Positions 46,701 through 52,640 of a stretch of DNA of 64,000 nucleotides are shown here, piece after piece. The notes beneath the pieces were generated by a model, which worked only from the letters and a program-made list of their open reading frames with translations, searched no databases and had not been told where the DNA came from. Position 1 is the first letter of the stretch; each line of letters begins with the position of its first letter. Position numbers and translations under genes: made by a program. The stretch comes from Sphingomonas sp. IBVSS2 (GTDB taxonomy: Bacteria > Pseudomonadota > Alphaproteobacteria > Sphingomonadales > Sphingomonadaceae): positions 842,146-906,145 of the forward strand of contig NZ_NFUR01000002.1 in assembly GCF_002127225.1 (NCBI RefSeq), given 5' to 3'.

Positions 46701-49700
46701 GGCCGCTGATCGTCGCGGTGGCGTTGCTGGCCGAGCCATTGTTGATGATCGAGGTGCCGCTGGTCGCGGCGACGCCGATCGCGCTGCCCCAGTCCTGGTC
46801 GAGGGCGGTGGCGGTGTTGCTGATCGTGCCGAAATTGTCGACGCCGTTCCCGGTGCCGCCAAGATAGACGCCGAGATACTGGCCGCCCGCGATCGTGCCG
46901 CTCTGGCCGACGCGCAGGATGTTGTTGGCGCCGCCCAGGGTGACAGCGGCGGCAGTGGCGCCGCCGCTGTACGCGCCGCTGCGCGCGCCGGTGAGCGTGA
47001 CCGTGCCGCCGGTGGCCGAGTTGATGTTGAATGCGCCGGTGTTGGTGATCGGGCCGCTCAGCGTGACCGTGCCGAGCGCCTGGACGTCGCCCGCGCCGCT
47101 GATCGCGCTGGCGAAGTCGTAATTGTCGTTGCGGCTGAAGATCAGCGTGCCGCCCGAATCGACGGTGATGGCGCCGGTGATGCGGCCGTTGGTGGTGCCG
47201 TCGCCCACCTGCAGGCGGCCGCCGGCGACGGTCGTGCCGCCGGTATAAGTGTTGGCCCCGGTCAGCGTGACCTGGCCGCTCTCCAGCCGCAGCGCGCCGC
47301 TGCCCGAGATCACCCTGCCGCTCGAGCTGCTGCCCGACTGGGCATAGGTGACGGTGCCGTTGTTGACGATGTCGCTGCCCGAGATCGCGGTGGTCGAGCC
47401 GCGCGCGGTCACGCCCGAGTTGATCGTCGTGGTGCCGGTCCAGCTGTTGGTGCCGGTCAGGTTGAAGAGGCTGCCCCCGATGCCGGCGAAGGTCACGGCC
47501 TGCGAGGTGCCGATCGCCTGGCCGGCGGCGTTGGTGCCGCTGCCCGAGCTGATGTTGCCGCTCAGGATGGCGTTGCCGCCGAACAGGTTCTCGAACACGA
47601 CCGGCTGGCCGTTCAGCACTGCCGGAATGTCGAGCACGAAGCTGTTCGCATAGACGCCGGATGCGCCGAACTGCACGTTCGAGGTGAGCATGTGGACGGC
47701 CGCGCCGCCGAACGCGCCGGCGCCGTTGGCGCGCAGGATGCCGCCATTGACGTTGATCGTGCCGACGCCGCTGGTGCCCTGGAAGCTCAGCATGCCGCCA
47801 TTGGCGTTGACGGTGATACCGGGCACCGCCGCCACGCCGGAGAGAGTCCAGGTGCCGCCGTCGAGCTTGGTGATGGTCCCCGCGCCGGTCGCGGTGGCGA
47901 GCGAGAAGCTGCCCGCCTGGGCACCGGTGCCCGCGCCGCGCAGCTGCAGTATATTGTTGCCGCCGCCCAGGTCGATCGCGCCGAACATCGCCGCCGCCAG
48001 CGTGCCGCTGTTCTGCAGCGTCACGCTGCCCGCCGCGCCGGTCACTGCGTCGGTATAGCTTTGCGTGACCGCGCTGGCGTTGGTCTGGCCGTTGTAGATC
48101 GCCAGCGTGTCGTTGCCGGCGCCGCCGGTGATGCTGCCCGCGGCCGAGCCGGCGAACAGGTTGATCGTGCCGCCGGCATTGTCGGTGATCACGGCAGTGC
48201 CGGTCCCGCTGCCCGCCTGGCCATAATTGTTGAACGTGCCGCCGTTCAGGAAGACAGCGGTGCCGGAAGTGGGGATGGTGCCGCCGCCCAGCGTGGCGCC
48301 CACTGCATTGGTGATCGTGCCGCCGGCATTGGCATGGATGGCCGCGCCGCTGCCCTCGCTGATCGTGCCGGCGTTCAGGATGTTCGCCACGCCGCCGACA
48401 TAGACGGCGTCGAGATTGAGCGTCCCGGTCCCGGTCCCGTGGATCATGCCGGTGTTGACGAGGGTGAGGTCGCTGCTGGCCTGGATACCGCCCGATGCGC
48501 CTTCGATCAGGCCGCTATTGGTGATGTTGGCGGTGGCGCTGCGGATCGCCGTGGTGGTGCCGCCCTGGACATAGTTGTTCGAGCCGTCGAGCGTGCCGGT
48601 GGCGATCTTGCCGGCATTGCTCACGCTCAGCAGGCCGGTGCCGCCATTGTAGATGCCGGCATAGCCCGCACCGACGATCTGGCCGCCGGATGCGTTGGTG
48701 ACCTGCACGCTGCCGCTGTTGATCAGCACGCCCGCGCCTTCGCTCGTCGCGCCATAGATGCGGCCGGTGGCGTTGTTGAAGACCACGCTGGTGCCGCTGA
48801 TCTCGACGCCGGCGAAGCGGTCGCCCTGGATCAGGCCGTCATTGACGATATAGGCGCCGTTGTTCGCGCGCGCGCCGTCCCAGCGGCCATAGATGCTCGC
48901 GCCGGCATGGTTGACGAGGCTGAGCTGGTTGGCGCTGGCGAAAACGCCGTTGCCCTGGGTCGCGCTCAAGCCGCCGGCGGCATAGGTGATCAGGCCGAAG
49001 TTATCGACCGTGCCGCTGCCGATCGCGATGCCCGAAGACATGCCGGTGCCCGAGGTGATCGTGCCGCTGTTCTGGATGTTGTTGCCGGTCGCGGTCGAAT
49101 AGATGACGTCGCCGGTCGCGCTCAGCTGCGCGCCCGCCTGGATGAACATCAGGTCGGCAGTGGTGAGCGTAACCGCATTGCCCGCGACATTGGTCAGCGC
49201 GCCGTTGAGGGCGAGCATCGTCGCGTTGCCGCCCGCCACCGTCCAGCCCGGGCCGCCGTCGCGGCTGCCGGTGAGGGTCAGGTTGCCGGAGACGAGGCTA
49301 TAGGCGTCGAAATTGACGATGTTGGCGAAGAAGCTGTTCTGGTTGATCGTGCGGTTGGTCGTGGAACCGATATCGACCGCGAAGGTGTCCGTGCCCGTGC
49401 CGGCATCGACGGTGCCGCCGATGGCGCCGCCGCCCCAGGTGAAGGTGTCGTTGCCCGAGCCGAAGGTCGCGCCCTGCATCGCGCCGGTCGCGCCGAGCGT
49501 GAAGTTCTGGGCGCCGGTGGCGGCGCCGGCGTTGTAATTGCCGTTCAGCGTGCCGGCCAGGCTGGTGGTGGTCGGGCCGCTGCCGGTGATCTGGATCAGG
49601 CCGTTCGTGGTCGACCCGGCATTGAAGTTGAGCAACGAGGCGGTGGTGGCGTCGAGCCGGATCGCACCGGCGCCGCCACCGGTGATGGTGCCGTTGTTTG

Positions 49701-51180
49701 CGAGCACCTGGCCCCCGGAGAAGGTGCTGCTGTCGAAGCGAACCGCCCAGCCGGTGGTCGCGTCGGAACCGCCGGTGATGGTGGCGCCGGCATTATTGGT
49801 GATCGTGCCGCCGCGGCCCGAATAAATCGCCATGCCGTTGGTCGCGGTGATCGTGCCGGCATTGGTGACGTTGGTGGTTCCTTGTCCGTCCACCACGGTC
49901 TTGCCGGCGCTCATCGCGCCGTTGTTGGTCACGCTGAGGGTGGAGGGCGCCTGGGAATTGCTCACGCCGGTTCCGGCGCCGCTGGTCGCGCTGACCGTGC
50001 CGTTGTTGACCACGGTGATGTTGCGACCGGCGCGGATCGCGAAGGAGCCCTGCGAAGCGACGGTCACGCCCGACGCCACGTTCACGGCGAGATCCGTGTT
50101 GATGGTGTTGGAACCGATCGCGGCGAAGCCGGTGCCGCTGCTGATATTGGCGTTGGCGTTGACGGTGTTGGTGCCGCCGACCACGCCGGTGCCCTGGAAC
50201 ACCACGCCGGAGCTCGGGCGCGTCGAATTGCCGATCGCGGCGCCCACCGTCACGGTGCTGCTCTGGCCGGTCAGGGCGGCATTCACCTGGATGCCGGTGC
50301 TGCCGCCATTGATCGTGCCGCCCGCAGTGGTGATCACGCTGGTGGCGCTGTTGTTCGACGCGGCGTTGATGCCGATGCCGGCGATGCTGGTGCTGATCGC
50401 CGAACCCGAGCTGACCATGACCGGGGCCCCGGCGTTGCTCGCGGTCGCGCTGATCCCGGTGCCGCTGGCCAGGGTGCTGATCGAGCCGCCAGTGGTGGTG
50501 ACGACGGCGCCCGCGGCCGAAATCGCGGAGATGCCCGTGGCGAAGCCCGAGATGACCGGTGCCTTCAGCGACAGGTTCACCGTGGAGCCGCTGGAGCTGG
50601 CATAGATGCCCGCCACGCCGGCGCCGTCGGCGGTGACGTTGCGCAGGCTGCTGATGGTGCCGAAATCGACGACGTTCACGAAGCCGGTGGCGATCAGATA
50701 GGCGCCATAGGTGGCGGTGAGGTCGGTGGTCGAGGAGTCATCGAACTGGCCGATGGCCCAGGTGACATTGCCATTTGCGGCCTGCAGCGACAGCGCCGCG
50801 CCGTTCTGGTCGCTGCGAAGCGCGTTGGTGCCCGCGGTGAAGAGGACCGCGCTCTGGCCGCCGGCGGCGACCTGCTTGTAGGCGATGCCGTTGGGGTCGC
50901 CGGTGGTGTTGTTGATCGTGACATCGGTCATGACGATGCCGGCGTTGACCGTGTTGGTCACCGTCACGCCGCCACCGGTGCCGGTCGCATCGGTATAGGT
51001 GCCCGTGCCCGAGATCGTGCCGCCGTCCGTGGGGTAGGTCGACTGGGCCAGCGCCGGCGTGGCGAGGGCAATGCCGATCAGCGCCGTTGAACCGAGCAGT
51101 GCCTTGCGCAACAGCGCCTCGCGGCCCACGCGCACGGAAACCGCCTTGGACGCACGCGCGCCATTGCCACGATCGATCAT
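37741..51180 (-). CDS. Giant autotransporter with repeat-rich beta-helical passenger
   Basis: Type V secretion protein of about 4,479 residues. The N-terminus has an extended signal: a basic stretch (VSVRVGREALLRKALLG) then GSTALIGIALATPALAQ. The passenger consists of very many short Gly/Asn/Thr-rich turns of the type NSGTI..G and LTLTGANTYTGGTT (autotransporter-associated beta-strand repeats), predicting one long beta-helix. Six near-identical 108-residue units lie near the C-terminal third. The last ~290 residues form the outer-membrane beta-barrel (GGVWGQVYGGYQKLLGG start, final residues VRVKIGF with the required terminal Phe). Start: ATG at 51180 has GGGGG eight bases upstream; ATG at 51225 is in frame. 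Probably an adhesin or biofilm surface protein; no enzyme motif is visible. No frameshift was seen. Confidence 0.92.
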   Translation of the reverse strand: MIDRGNGARASKAVSVRVGREALLRKALLGSTALIGIALATPALAQSTYPTDGGTISGTGTYTDATGTGGGVTVTNTVNAGIVMTDVTINNTTGDPNGIAYKQVAAGGQSAVLFTAGTNALRSDQNGAALSLQAANGNVTWAIGQFDDSSTTDLTATYGAYLIATGFVNVVDFGTISSLRNVTADGAGVAGIYASSSGSTVNLSLKAPVISGFATGISAISAAGAVVTTTGGSISTLASGTGISATASNAGAPVMVSSGSAISTSIAGIGINAASNNSATSVITTAGGTINGGSTGIQVNAALTGQSSTVTVGAAIGNSTRPSSGVVFQGTGVVGGTNTVNANANISSGTGFAAIGSNTINTDLAVNVASGVTVASQGSFAIRAGRNITVVNNGTVSATSGAGTGVSNSQAPSTLSVTNNGAMSAGKTVVDGQGTTNVTNAGTITATNGMAIYSGRGGTITNNAGATITGGSDATTGWAVRFDSSTFSGGQVLANNGTITGGGAGAIRLDATTASLLNFNAGSTTNGLIQITGSGPTTTSLAGTLNGNYNAGAATGAQNFTLGATGAMQGATFGSGNDTFTWGGGAIGGTVDAGTGTDTFAVDIGSTTNRTINQNSFFANIVNFDAYSLVSGNLTLTGSRDGGPGWTVAGGNATMLALNGALTNVAGNAVTLTTADLMFIQAGAQLSATGDVIYSTATGNNIQNSGTITSGTGMSSGIAIGSGTVDNFGLITYAAGGLSATQGNGVFASANQLSLVNHAGASIYGRWDGARANNGAYIVNDGLIQGDRFAGVEISGTSVVFNNATGRIYGATSEGAGVLINSGSVQVTNASGGQIVGAGYAGIYNGGTGLLSVSNAGKIATGTLDGSNNYVQGGTTTAIRSATANITNSGLIEGASGGIQASSDLTLVNTGMIHGTGTGTLNLDAVYVGGVANILNAGTISEGSGAAIHANAGGTITNAVGATLGGGTIPTSGTAVFLNGGTFNNYGQAGSGTGTAVITDNAGGTINLFAGSAAGSITGGAGNDTLAIYNGQTNASAVTQSYTDAVTGAAGSVTLQNSGTLAAAMFGAIDLGGGNNILQLRGAGTGAQAGSFSLATATGAGTITKLDGGTWTLSGVAAVPGITVNANGGMLSFQGTSGVGTINVNGGILRANGAGAFGGAAVHMLTSNVQFGASGVYANSFVLDIPAVLNGQPVVFENLFGGNAILSGNISSGSGTNAAGQAIGTSQAVTFAGIGGSLFNLTGTNSWTGTTTINSGVTARGSTTAISGSDIVNNGTVTYAQSGSSSSGRVISGSGALRLESGQVTLTGANTYTGGTTVAGGRLQVGDGTTNGRITGAITVDSGGTLIFSRNDNYDFASAISGAGDVQALGTVTLSGPITNTGAFNINSATGGTVTLTGARSGAYSGGATAAAVTLGGANNILRVGQSGTIAGGQYLGVYLGGTGNGVDNFGTISNTATALDQDWGSAIGVAATSGTSIINNGSASNATATISGRNTGINHLGSDGVIATGLLSVNNYGLIASNLANAIENQNGSGNLTVTNYGTGRIVGQGNAGGTNGYGIYAAGSGGLGLTNAGLIVGRVGGVLTGSAASITNSGTIAAGTLSGGTSGTLVAGGGNGIQAVGGTITNQAGGVIRGSFLGGNGSDTNAITSTAATTINNSGQILGVAFGSTSNVRTNGVYVSGGAGKVTNYATGLITGGWDGVYVTAGGTVTNSGAIAGYQYYGVENASTLTNNAGGRILGVTGGASMQAGGIVNNSGLIAAATYNASTDTYTPSAGTGITLSSGSVSNQYNGTISGASGITATGTLGLGNTGTITATTNAGVNLLGTGNTIYNWGTITGGTNATLGYGVRFVPAAGGTLNNQSGGLISGTAGGVYSGSASVSVDNGGTLVGTGTGSRGVYQQFGNAVVTNQASGVIVGQGWGVQGGATANINNAGFIGAGTLSGGTSGTFTANGTGSGVVFNGGYLTNGVGATIVGGNYGVYSGGTTAVNINNSGTITGGNYAIYLTGNNDNTISLYAGSVTNGAIVLGNGNDTVNWYGGSFTSIQADAIGFDRFNASVSTPTTLDLTKVRNFKQLSLNGGDLTLTGASANIGGWTVTDGTLTLDGTVQIGSDGTAVTLANSGTSLTIAHGATVIGNLGNGVFAQAGTTVTNAGLIRSTDADYSGVAMLGGTLGNQAGSLIVAEGNGVTVSAGASTITNAGIIVGRTGGVIGSDDYQTLNNTGIIAVGTAANTVTQYWQINQDYSTGDGVRFTAGGTVTNTRGANNGGTIVGGANGLVITGGAATIVNSGTIQGNTGYGVSLDTAAGQTSTITNLMSGAFVGTTGAVLLSGDGTVNMTNEVGSAMYGSIVSTGNGTRKLDLSGIVYGDYDARSGAGTDNVIMRSGQIRNVYLGDGDDSFTYFGGTISGIVDGGAGYDKLFADFGAGQSYNVSLANFINFDSIGLVSGDMTLTGPSNDPNQAIYAGIGGAPAGTITFDGTSGLTGDIYVNGGAIRAATAGAFGTGTIHMIDPTATFGATGSYANNISLEVVTPSSANPSTLNADAGVTATLTGAITTGAGAGVDPSQDLVIGGQGTIVLTNTANRWTGTTIVNLGATLQGASDTISGSAIVNNGTLAYQQAYSGTVSQNITGNGNVRVGGLAAGNTLTFSGTNSFNGSILIQDASRVAISGATGTGAYVSVDLGADASRLDVAATGSLTSSNIAVTAYGANQSVHNLGSITSTGNAAVYLSGANALLDNDGTVSGTRGVYGDAANIKLINGAHGTITGNTNNAVYLAQGGTIDNSGTIQSRNGYPAVYVGSGAATITNNAGGLITSQGTTVALYDAGSKLTNAGSVTSRDETAVYLGAGGTVINSGGLTGGTGGYGLWTSGGGSFTNQSGGTITGGLGGMYLDGTGTITVNLDAGSTTGKIFSGGTGDRVVNISGTLNGGYAGGTGDDRITLDTSAIVTGVLDGGYAGNNTLTLTGSGTATLGDVMNFGSAAKSGSGTWTLSAPTSMTSWTIADGTLLLSGGNAIDDTATVSMTGGTLQLGASEAIGSLSGTGAVSLGANALTLLGNDTNFAGAISGSGNLVIAGAATLSGANAYTGQTVVAGTLTLGASNVLADSSTLVVRAGSTVDLGANSDTVAIAAIAGTLAGSGTLTASEYELTGATVNANLGAGPVYNLSGTSTLNGTAGGDITVRGGTLALGAANRLADTANVAVASGATLDVGAYSDTIGALGLNGTLAGTGTLTASQYQLTGAIVNANLGAGTLFNLGGSSTLNGNAAGPLVIQAGTLSLNGTAGGDVAVNGGTLALGASNRLADTANVAVASGATLDIGAYSDTVGLLGLNGTLAGTGTLTASQYQLTGATVNANLGAGTLFNLAGSSTLNGNAAGPLVVQAGTLSLNGTAGGDVAVNAGTLVLGAANRLADTANVAVASGATLDIGAYTDTIGLLGLNGALAGTGTLTASQYQLTGATVNANLGAGTLFNLGGSSTLNGNAAGPLVVQAGTLTLNGTAGGDVAVNAGTLALGAANRLADTANVAVASGATLDIGANSDTVGIFALGGTLAGTGTLTASQYQLTGAIMNANLGAGTLFNLGGSSTLNGNAAGPLVIQAGTLSLNGTAGGDVAVNGGTLALGASNRLADTANVAVASGATLNLGAYSDTVGLLGLNGTLAGTGTLTASQYQLTGAIVNANLGAGTLFNLGGSSTLNGNAAGPLVIQAGTLSLNGTAGGDVAVNGGTLALGAANRLADTANVTVASSATLDIGAYSDTVGLLGLNGTLAGTGTLTASQYQLTGATVNASLGAGTLYNMGGTSVLTGTAAANTVTVQAGTLRLGASDRLADGATIGVASGAAFDLANYNETIASISGPGTIALGTGRLTLASGSNSAFGGAITGSGSIDKQGIGTLTLAGSFATTGRFDVSAGTLAFSGATQGGMRVQGGTLIGGGTLAGALTINSGTFSPGGLATGALGAINPIGSFTVGSLAVSGGTLLFDFGGTSLNFASDSIKVNGAATLTGGSVQVNALTAAASDYRFNQLYTIVQANALTGTFANGSVFATVASNPNLKWRLRYDLVANAVVLQVQKNMEFNDGVAAGDTNTLAVANALGNSTTGNASDQWAATLNTITSLDTQQRVAAFRTFSGEALANVSTATISANNLFTDLLRRRVGDGSDALIGGGFAGASLADVRTTSTAGNGFASALSGATLPGGDNGDTGNGGVWGQVYGGYQKLLGGSVHAGLDTTVAGVAMGVETRLDGFTAGIAGGVAQIDADMDSRASTVSGNQYQLGGYLSYDAGSAFVAASGSWYSSDLNSKRTLAIGTTTALATGDIHATGYSVGVSGGFRTEFANGLRLALIGSASKVRDQRDGFAENATGGLGLQMASANRDLFTAGAELRLGARVKTGGGTAMPWVSMGVRYNSGDLDTVGTVRFSGAPSGTGGFGVSGVRIAPVLGTLGVGIDARASKNVRLGIALEGSAGENTREGRASVRVKIGF
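39781..41784. repeat. Tandem 324-bp repeat array inside the autotransporter gene
   Basis: The same segment (on the plus strand, around GGTSAGCTGRTACTGGCTGG) recurs at 39841, 40165, 40489, 40813, 41137 and 41461, exactly 324 bases apart, and once more in diverged form at 41734 after 273 bases. Each unit encodes 108 residues with LTASQYQLTGA, NANLGAGTLFNLGGSSTLNGNAAGP and NRLADTANVAVASGATL. Near-identity at DNA level indicates recent duplication or gene conversion; copy number may vary between strains and may be miscounted in assemblies. Confidence 0.9.
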
Positions 51181-51343
51181 TTCAGAAGCCCCCGAAAATC
51201 CTAAGGACCGTGGGCCCCGACTCATCGGGACACACGGCAGACATGGGGAATTCCTTAGGCCCGGGCGGGGATTTTGCTGTTGAACGCCCGTCTCACCGAT
51301 TTGGATCGATGTCGCACGGCGGCACGGGTCCCGCGTTGGGACA

Positions 51344-52348
51344 TCAGCGGCTTAGCATGCTCCGCGCGCGGCAATCGCTGGGGGTTTCGTCGAAGCGGGC
51401 CTTGAACAGACGGCTCAGATGCGCGGCGTCGCTGAAGCCGAGCCGCTCGGCGATATCGCCGATCCGTTCGGGATTTTCGGGGTTGAGCAAGGCCTGGCGT
51501 GCCGCTTCCAGCCGCATGTCGCGGATATAGGCCTGCACGCCGCCGCTCTCCTCGAACAGCCGGTGCAAGGTGCTGCGCGACACGCCCAGCTTGCGGCAGA
51601 GATTGGTGATCGTCAGGCCCGGCGAGCCGAGATGTTCCTGGATCTCCTTGCGGGTGCGCAGCAGCAGCGTGGCGGGATCCTCGCGGAAGCCCGGTGCCTC
51701 GCCGCGATTGGCGCCCTTCAACGTCAGAATCAGCATGTCGAGCATCGACCTGCCGAGCCGGGCGGCATCTTCCTCGCCGAAGCGGGGCAGGGCCTCGCGC
51801 ACCTGAAGCATGTGCGAGGTGAGCATGGCGCTTTCCGCCGGGCTCAGCACCATGCCGTGCAAGCTGGCGACATCCAGTCCCGCCTCGGTCGCCAGGTGGC
51901 GCGGCACGGAAAAGCCGATACTGCGCCCGCCGGCGGAATCGTGGAGCGATGTCTGGCCATGGTCGACGAGCACCGCGGCGCCCGGCATCTGCACCCAGTC
52001 GTTCCTGCCCGCGATGCCGGCTGCCTTGCCGTCCAGGTTCACGGCGACCGCTATCGAGTTCCGCCCGATGTCGACCAGCCGCTTGTCGCGCTTCCAGCGT
52101 TGCGAGGAGATGTCGGTATACATGAAACCGATCTCGCCCAGCCGCACGAGTTCGCTCGATACGCGGAACGCTTCCAGGGGTTCGGTGCTGAAGAGCGGGC
52201 CGACATTCGGCCAGTGGCCCTGCCATGCGTCAAAGCGCTCGCTGGGGGCAATATCTGCGGTCGTGTAACGGTAAACATGGACGGGATGTGATGCCAAATC
52301 ACGCTCCGGAGTTGCTTTGTTTCCAGGTTTCCATTCGATTCCCGGCAT
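51344..52348 (-). CDS. AraC family transcriptional regulator with AraC-binding-like domain
   Basis: Regulator of 334 residues. The N-terminal ~200 residues follow the AraC-binding-like type (FDAWQGHWPNVGPLF, FMYTDISSQRW, VLVDHGQTSLHDSAGGRSIGFSVPR). The C-terminal DNA-binding domain (about residues 235-330) shows LTITNLCRKLGVSRSTLHRLFEESGG and IGDIAERLGFSDAAHLSRLFKARFDETPSD. It lies 163 bases upstream of the autotransporter start on the same strand and is divergent from a TonB receptor, so either could be its target. Different in its sensing half from the AraC protein at 2669-3790. Confidence 0.9.
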   Translation of the reverse strand: MPGIEWKPGNKATPERDLASHPVHVYRYTTADIAPSERFDAWQGHWPNVGPLFSTEPLEAFRVSSELVRLGEIGFMYTDISSQRWKRDKRLVDIGRNSIAVAVNLDGKAAGIAGRNDWVQMPGAAVLVDHGQTSLHDSAGGRSIGFSVPRHLATEAGLDVASLHGMVLSPAESAMLTSHMLQVREALPRFGEEDAARLGRSMLDMLILTLKGANRGEAPGFREDPATLLLRTRKEIQEHLGSPGLTITNLCRKLGVSRSTLHRLFEESGGVQAYIRDMRLEAARQALLNPENPERIGDIAERLGFSDAAHLSRLFKARFDETPSDCRARSMLSR

Positions 52349-52585
52349 TTAAGCGATTTACACTACAGCTGGGAAGATTCAGCTGCACGCAGATTTTGTG
52401 AATGTGCCCTGAAGTGACGCAAATGTTACCAAGAATTAATCTTCATCCGCAAGGGACGACGCCGGCGATCGAGCTGCGGGCGCGGCGCTGATCATGGCCG
52501 ACGTTGCGGAGCGCCGGGACCCGGCGAGGATCACGCTGCATGAGCGGACAGAGGGATGTGCCGGCGTGTGGCTGCCTGCGAGTGG

Positions 52586-52614
52586 TTGACACGCAGTGGC
52601 CGCGAAAATACGAA
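52586..52614 (+). promoter_or_regulatory. Putative sigma-70 promoter of the TonB receptor gene
   Basis: TTGACA at 52586-52591, 17-base spacer, then TACGAA at 52609-52614. The -35 is a consensus match and the -10 a weak one. It implies transcription from about 52621, which rules out the in-frame GTG at 52596 as the start codon. Confidence 0.45.
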
Positions 52615-52622
52615 GCCTGAAG

Positions 52623-52640
52623 GATATGATGCAACATATC
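52623..52640 (+). promoter_or_regulatory. Inverted repeat at the predicted transcript start of the TonB receptor gene
   Basis: GATATG-N6-CATATC, a perfect 6-base dyad that covers the ATG codons at 52626/52629. It could be an operator overlapping the promoter or a 5'-end mRNA hairpin that limits translation. Confidence 0.4.

Noticed and set aside
46018..51090. 1,690-codon open frame on the plus strand
   Set aside because: Same antisense artefact over the N-terminal half of the autotransporter, without any domain.
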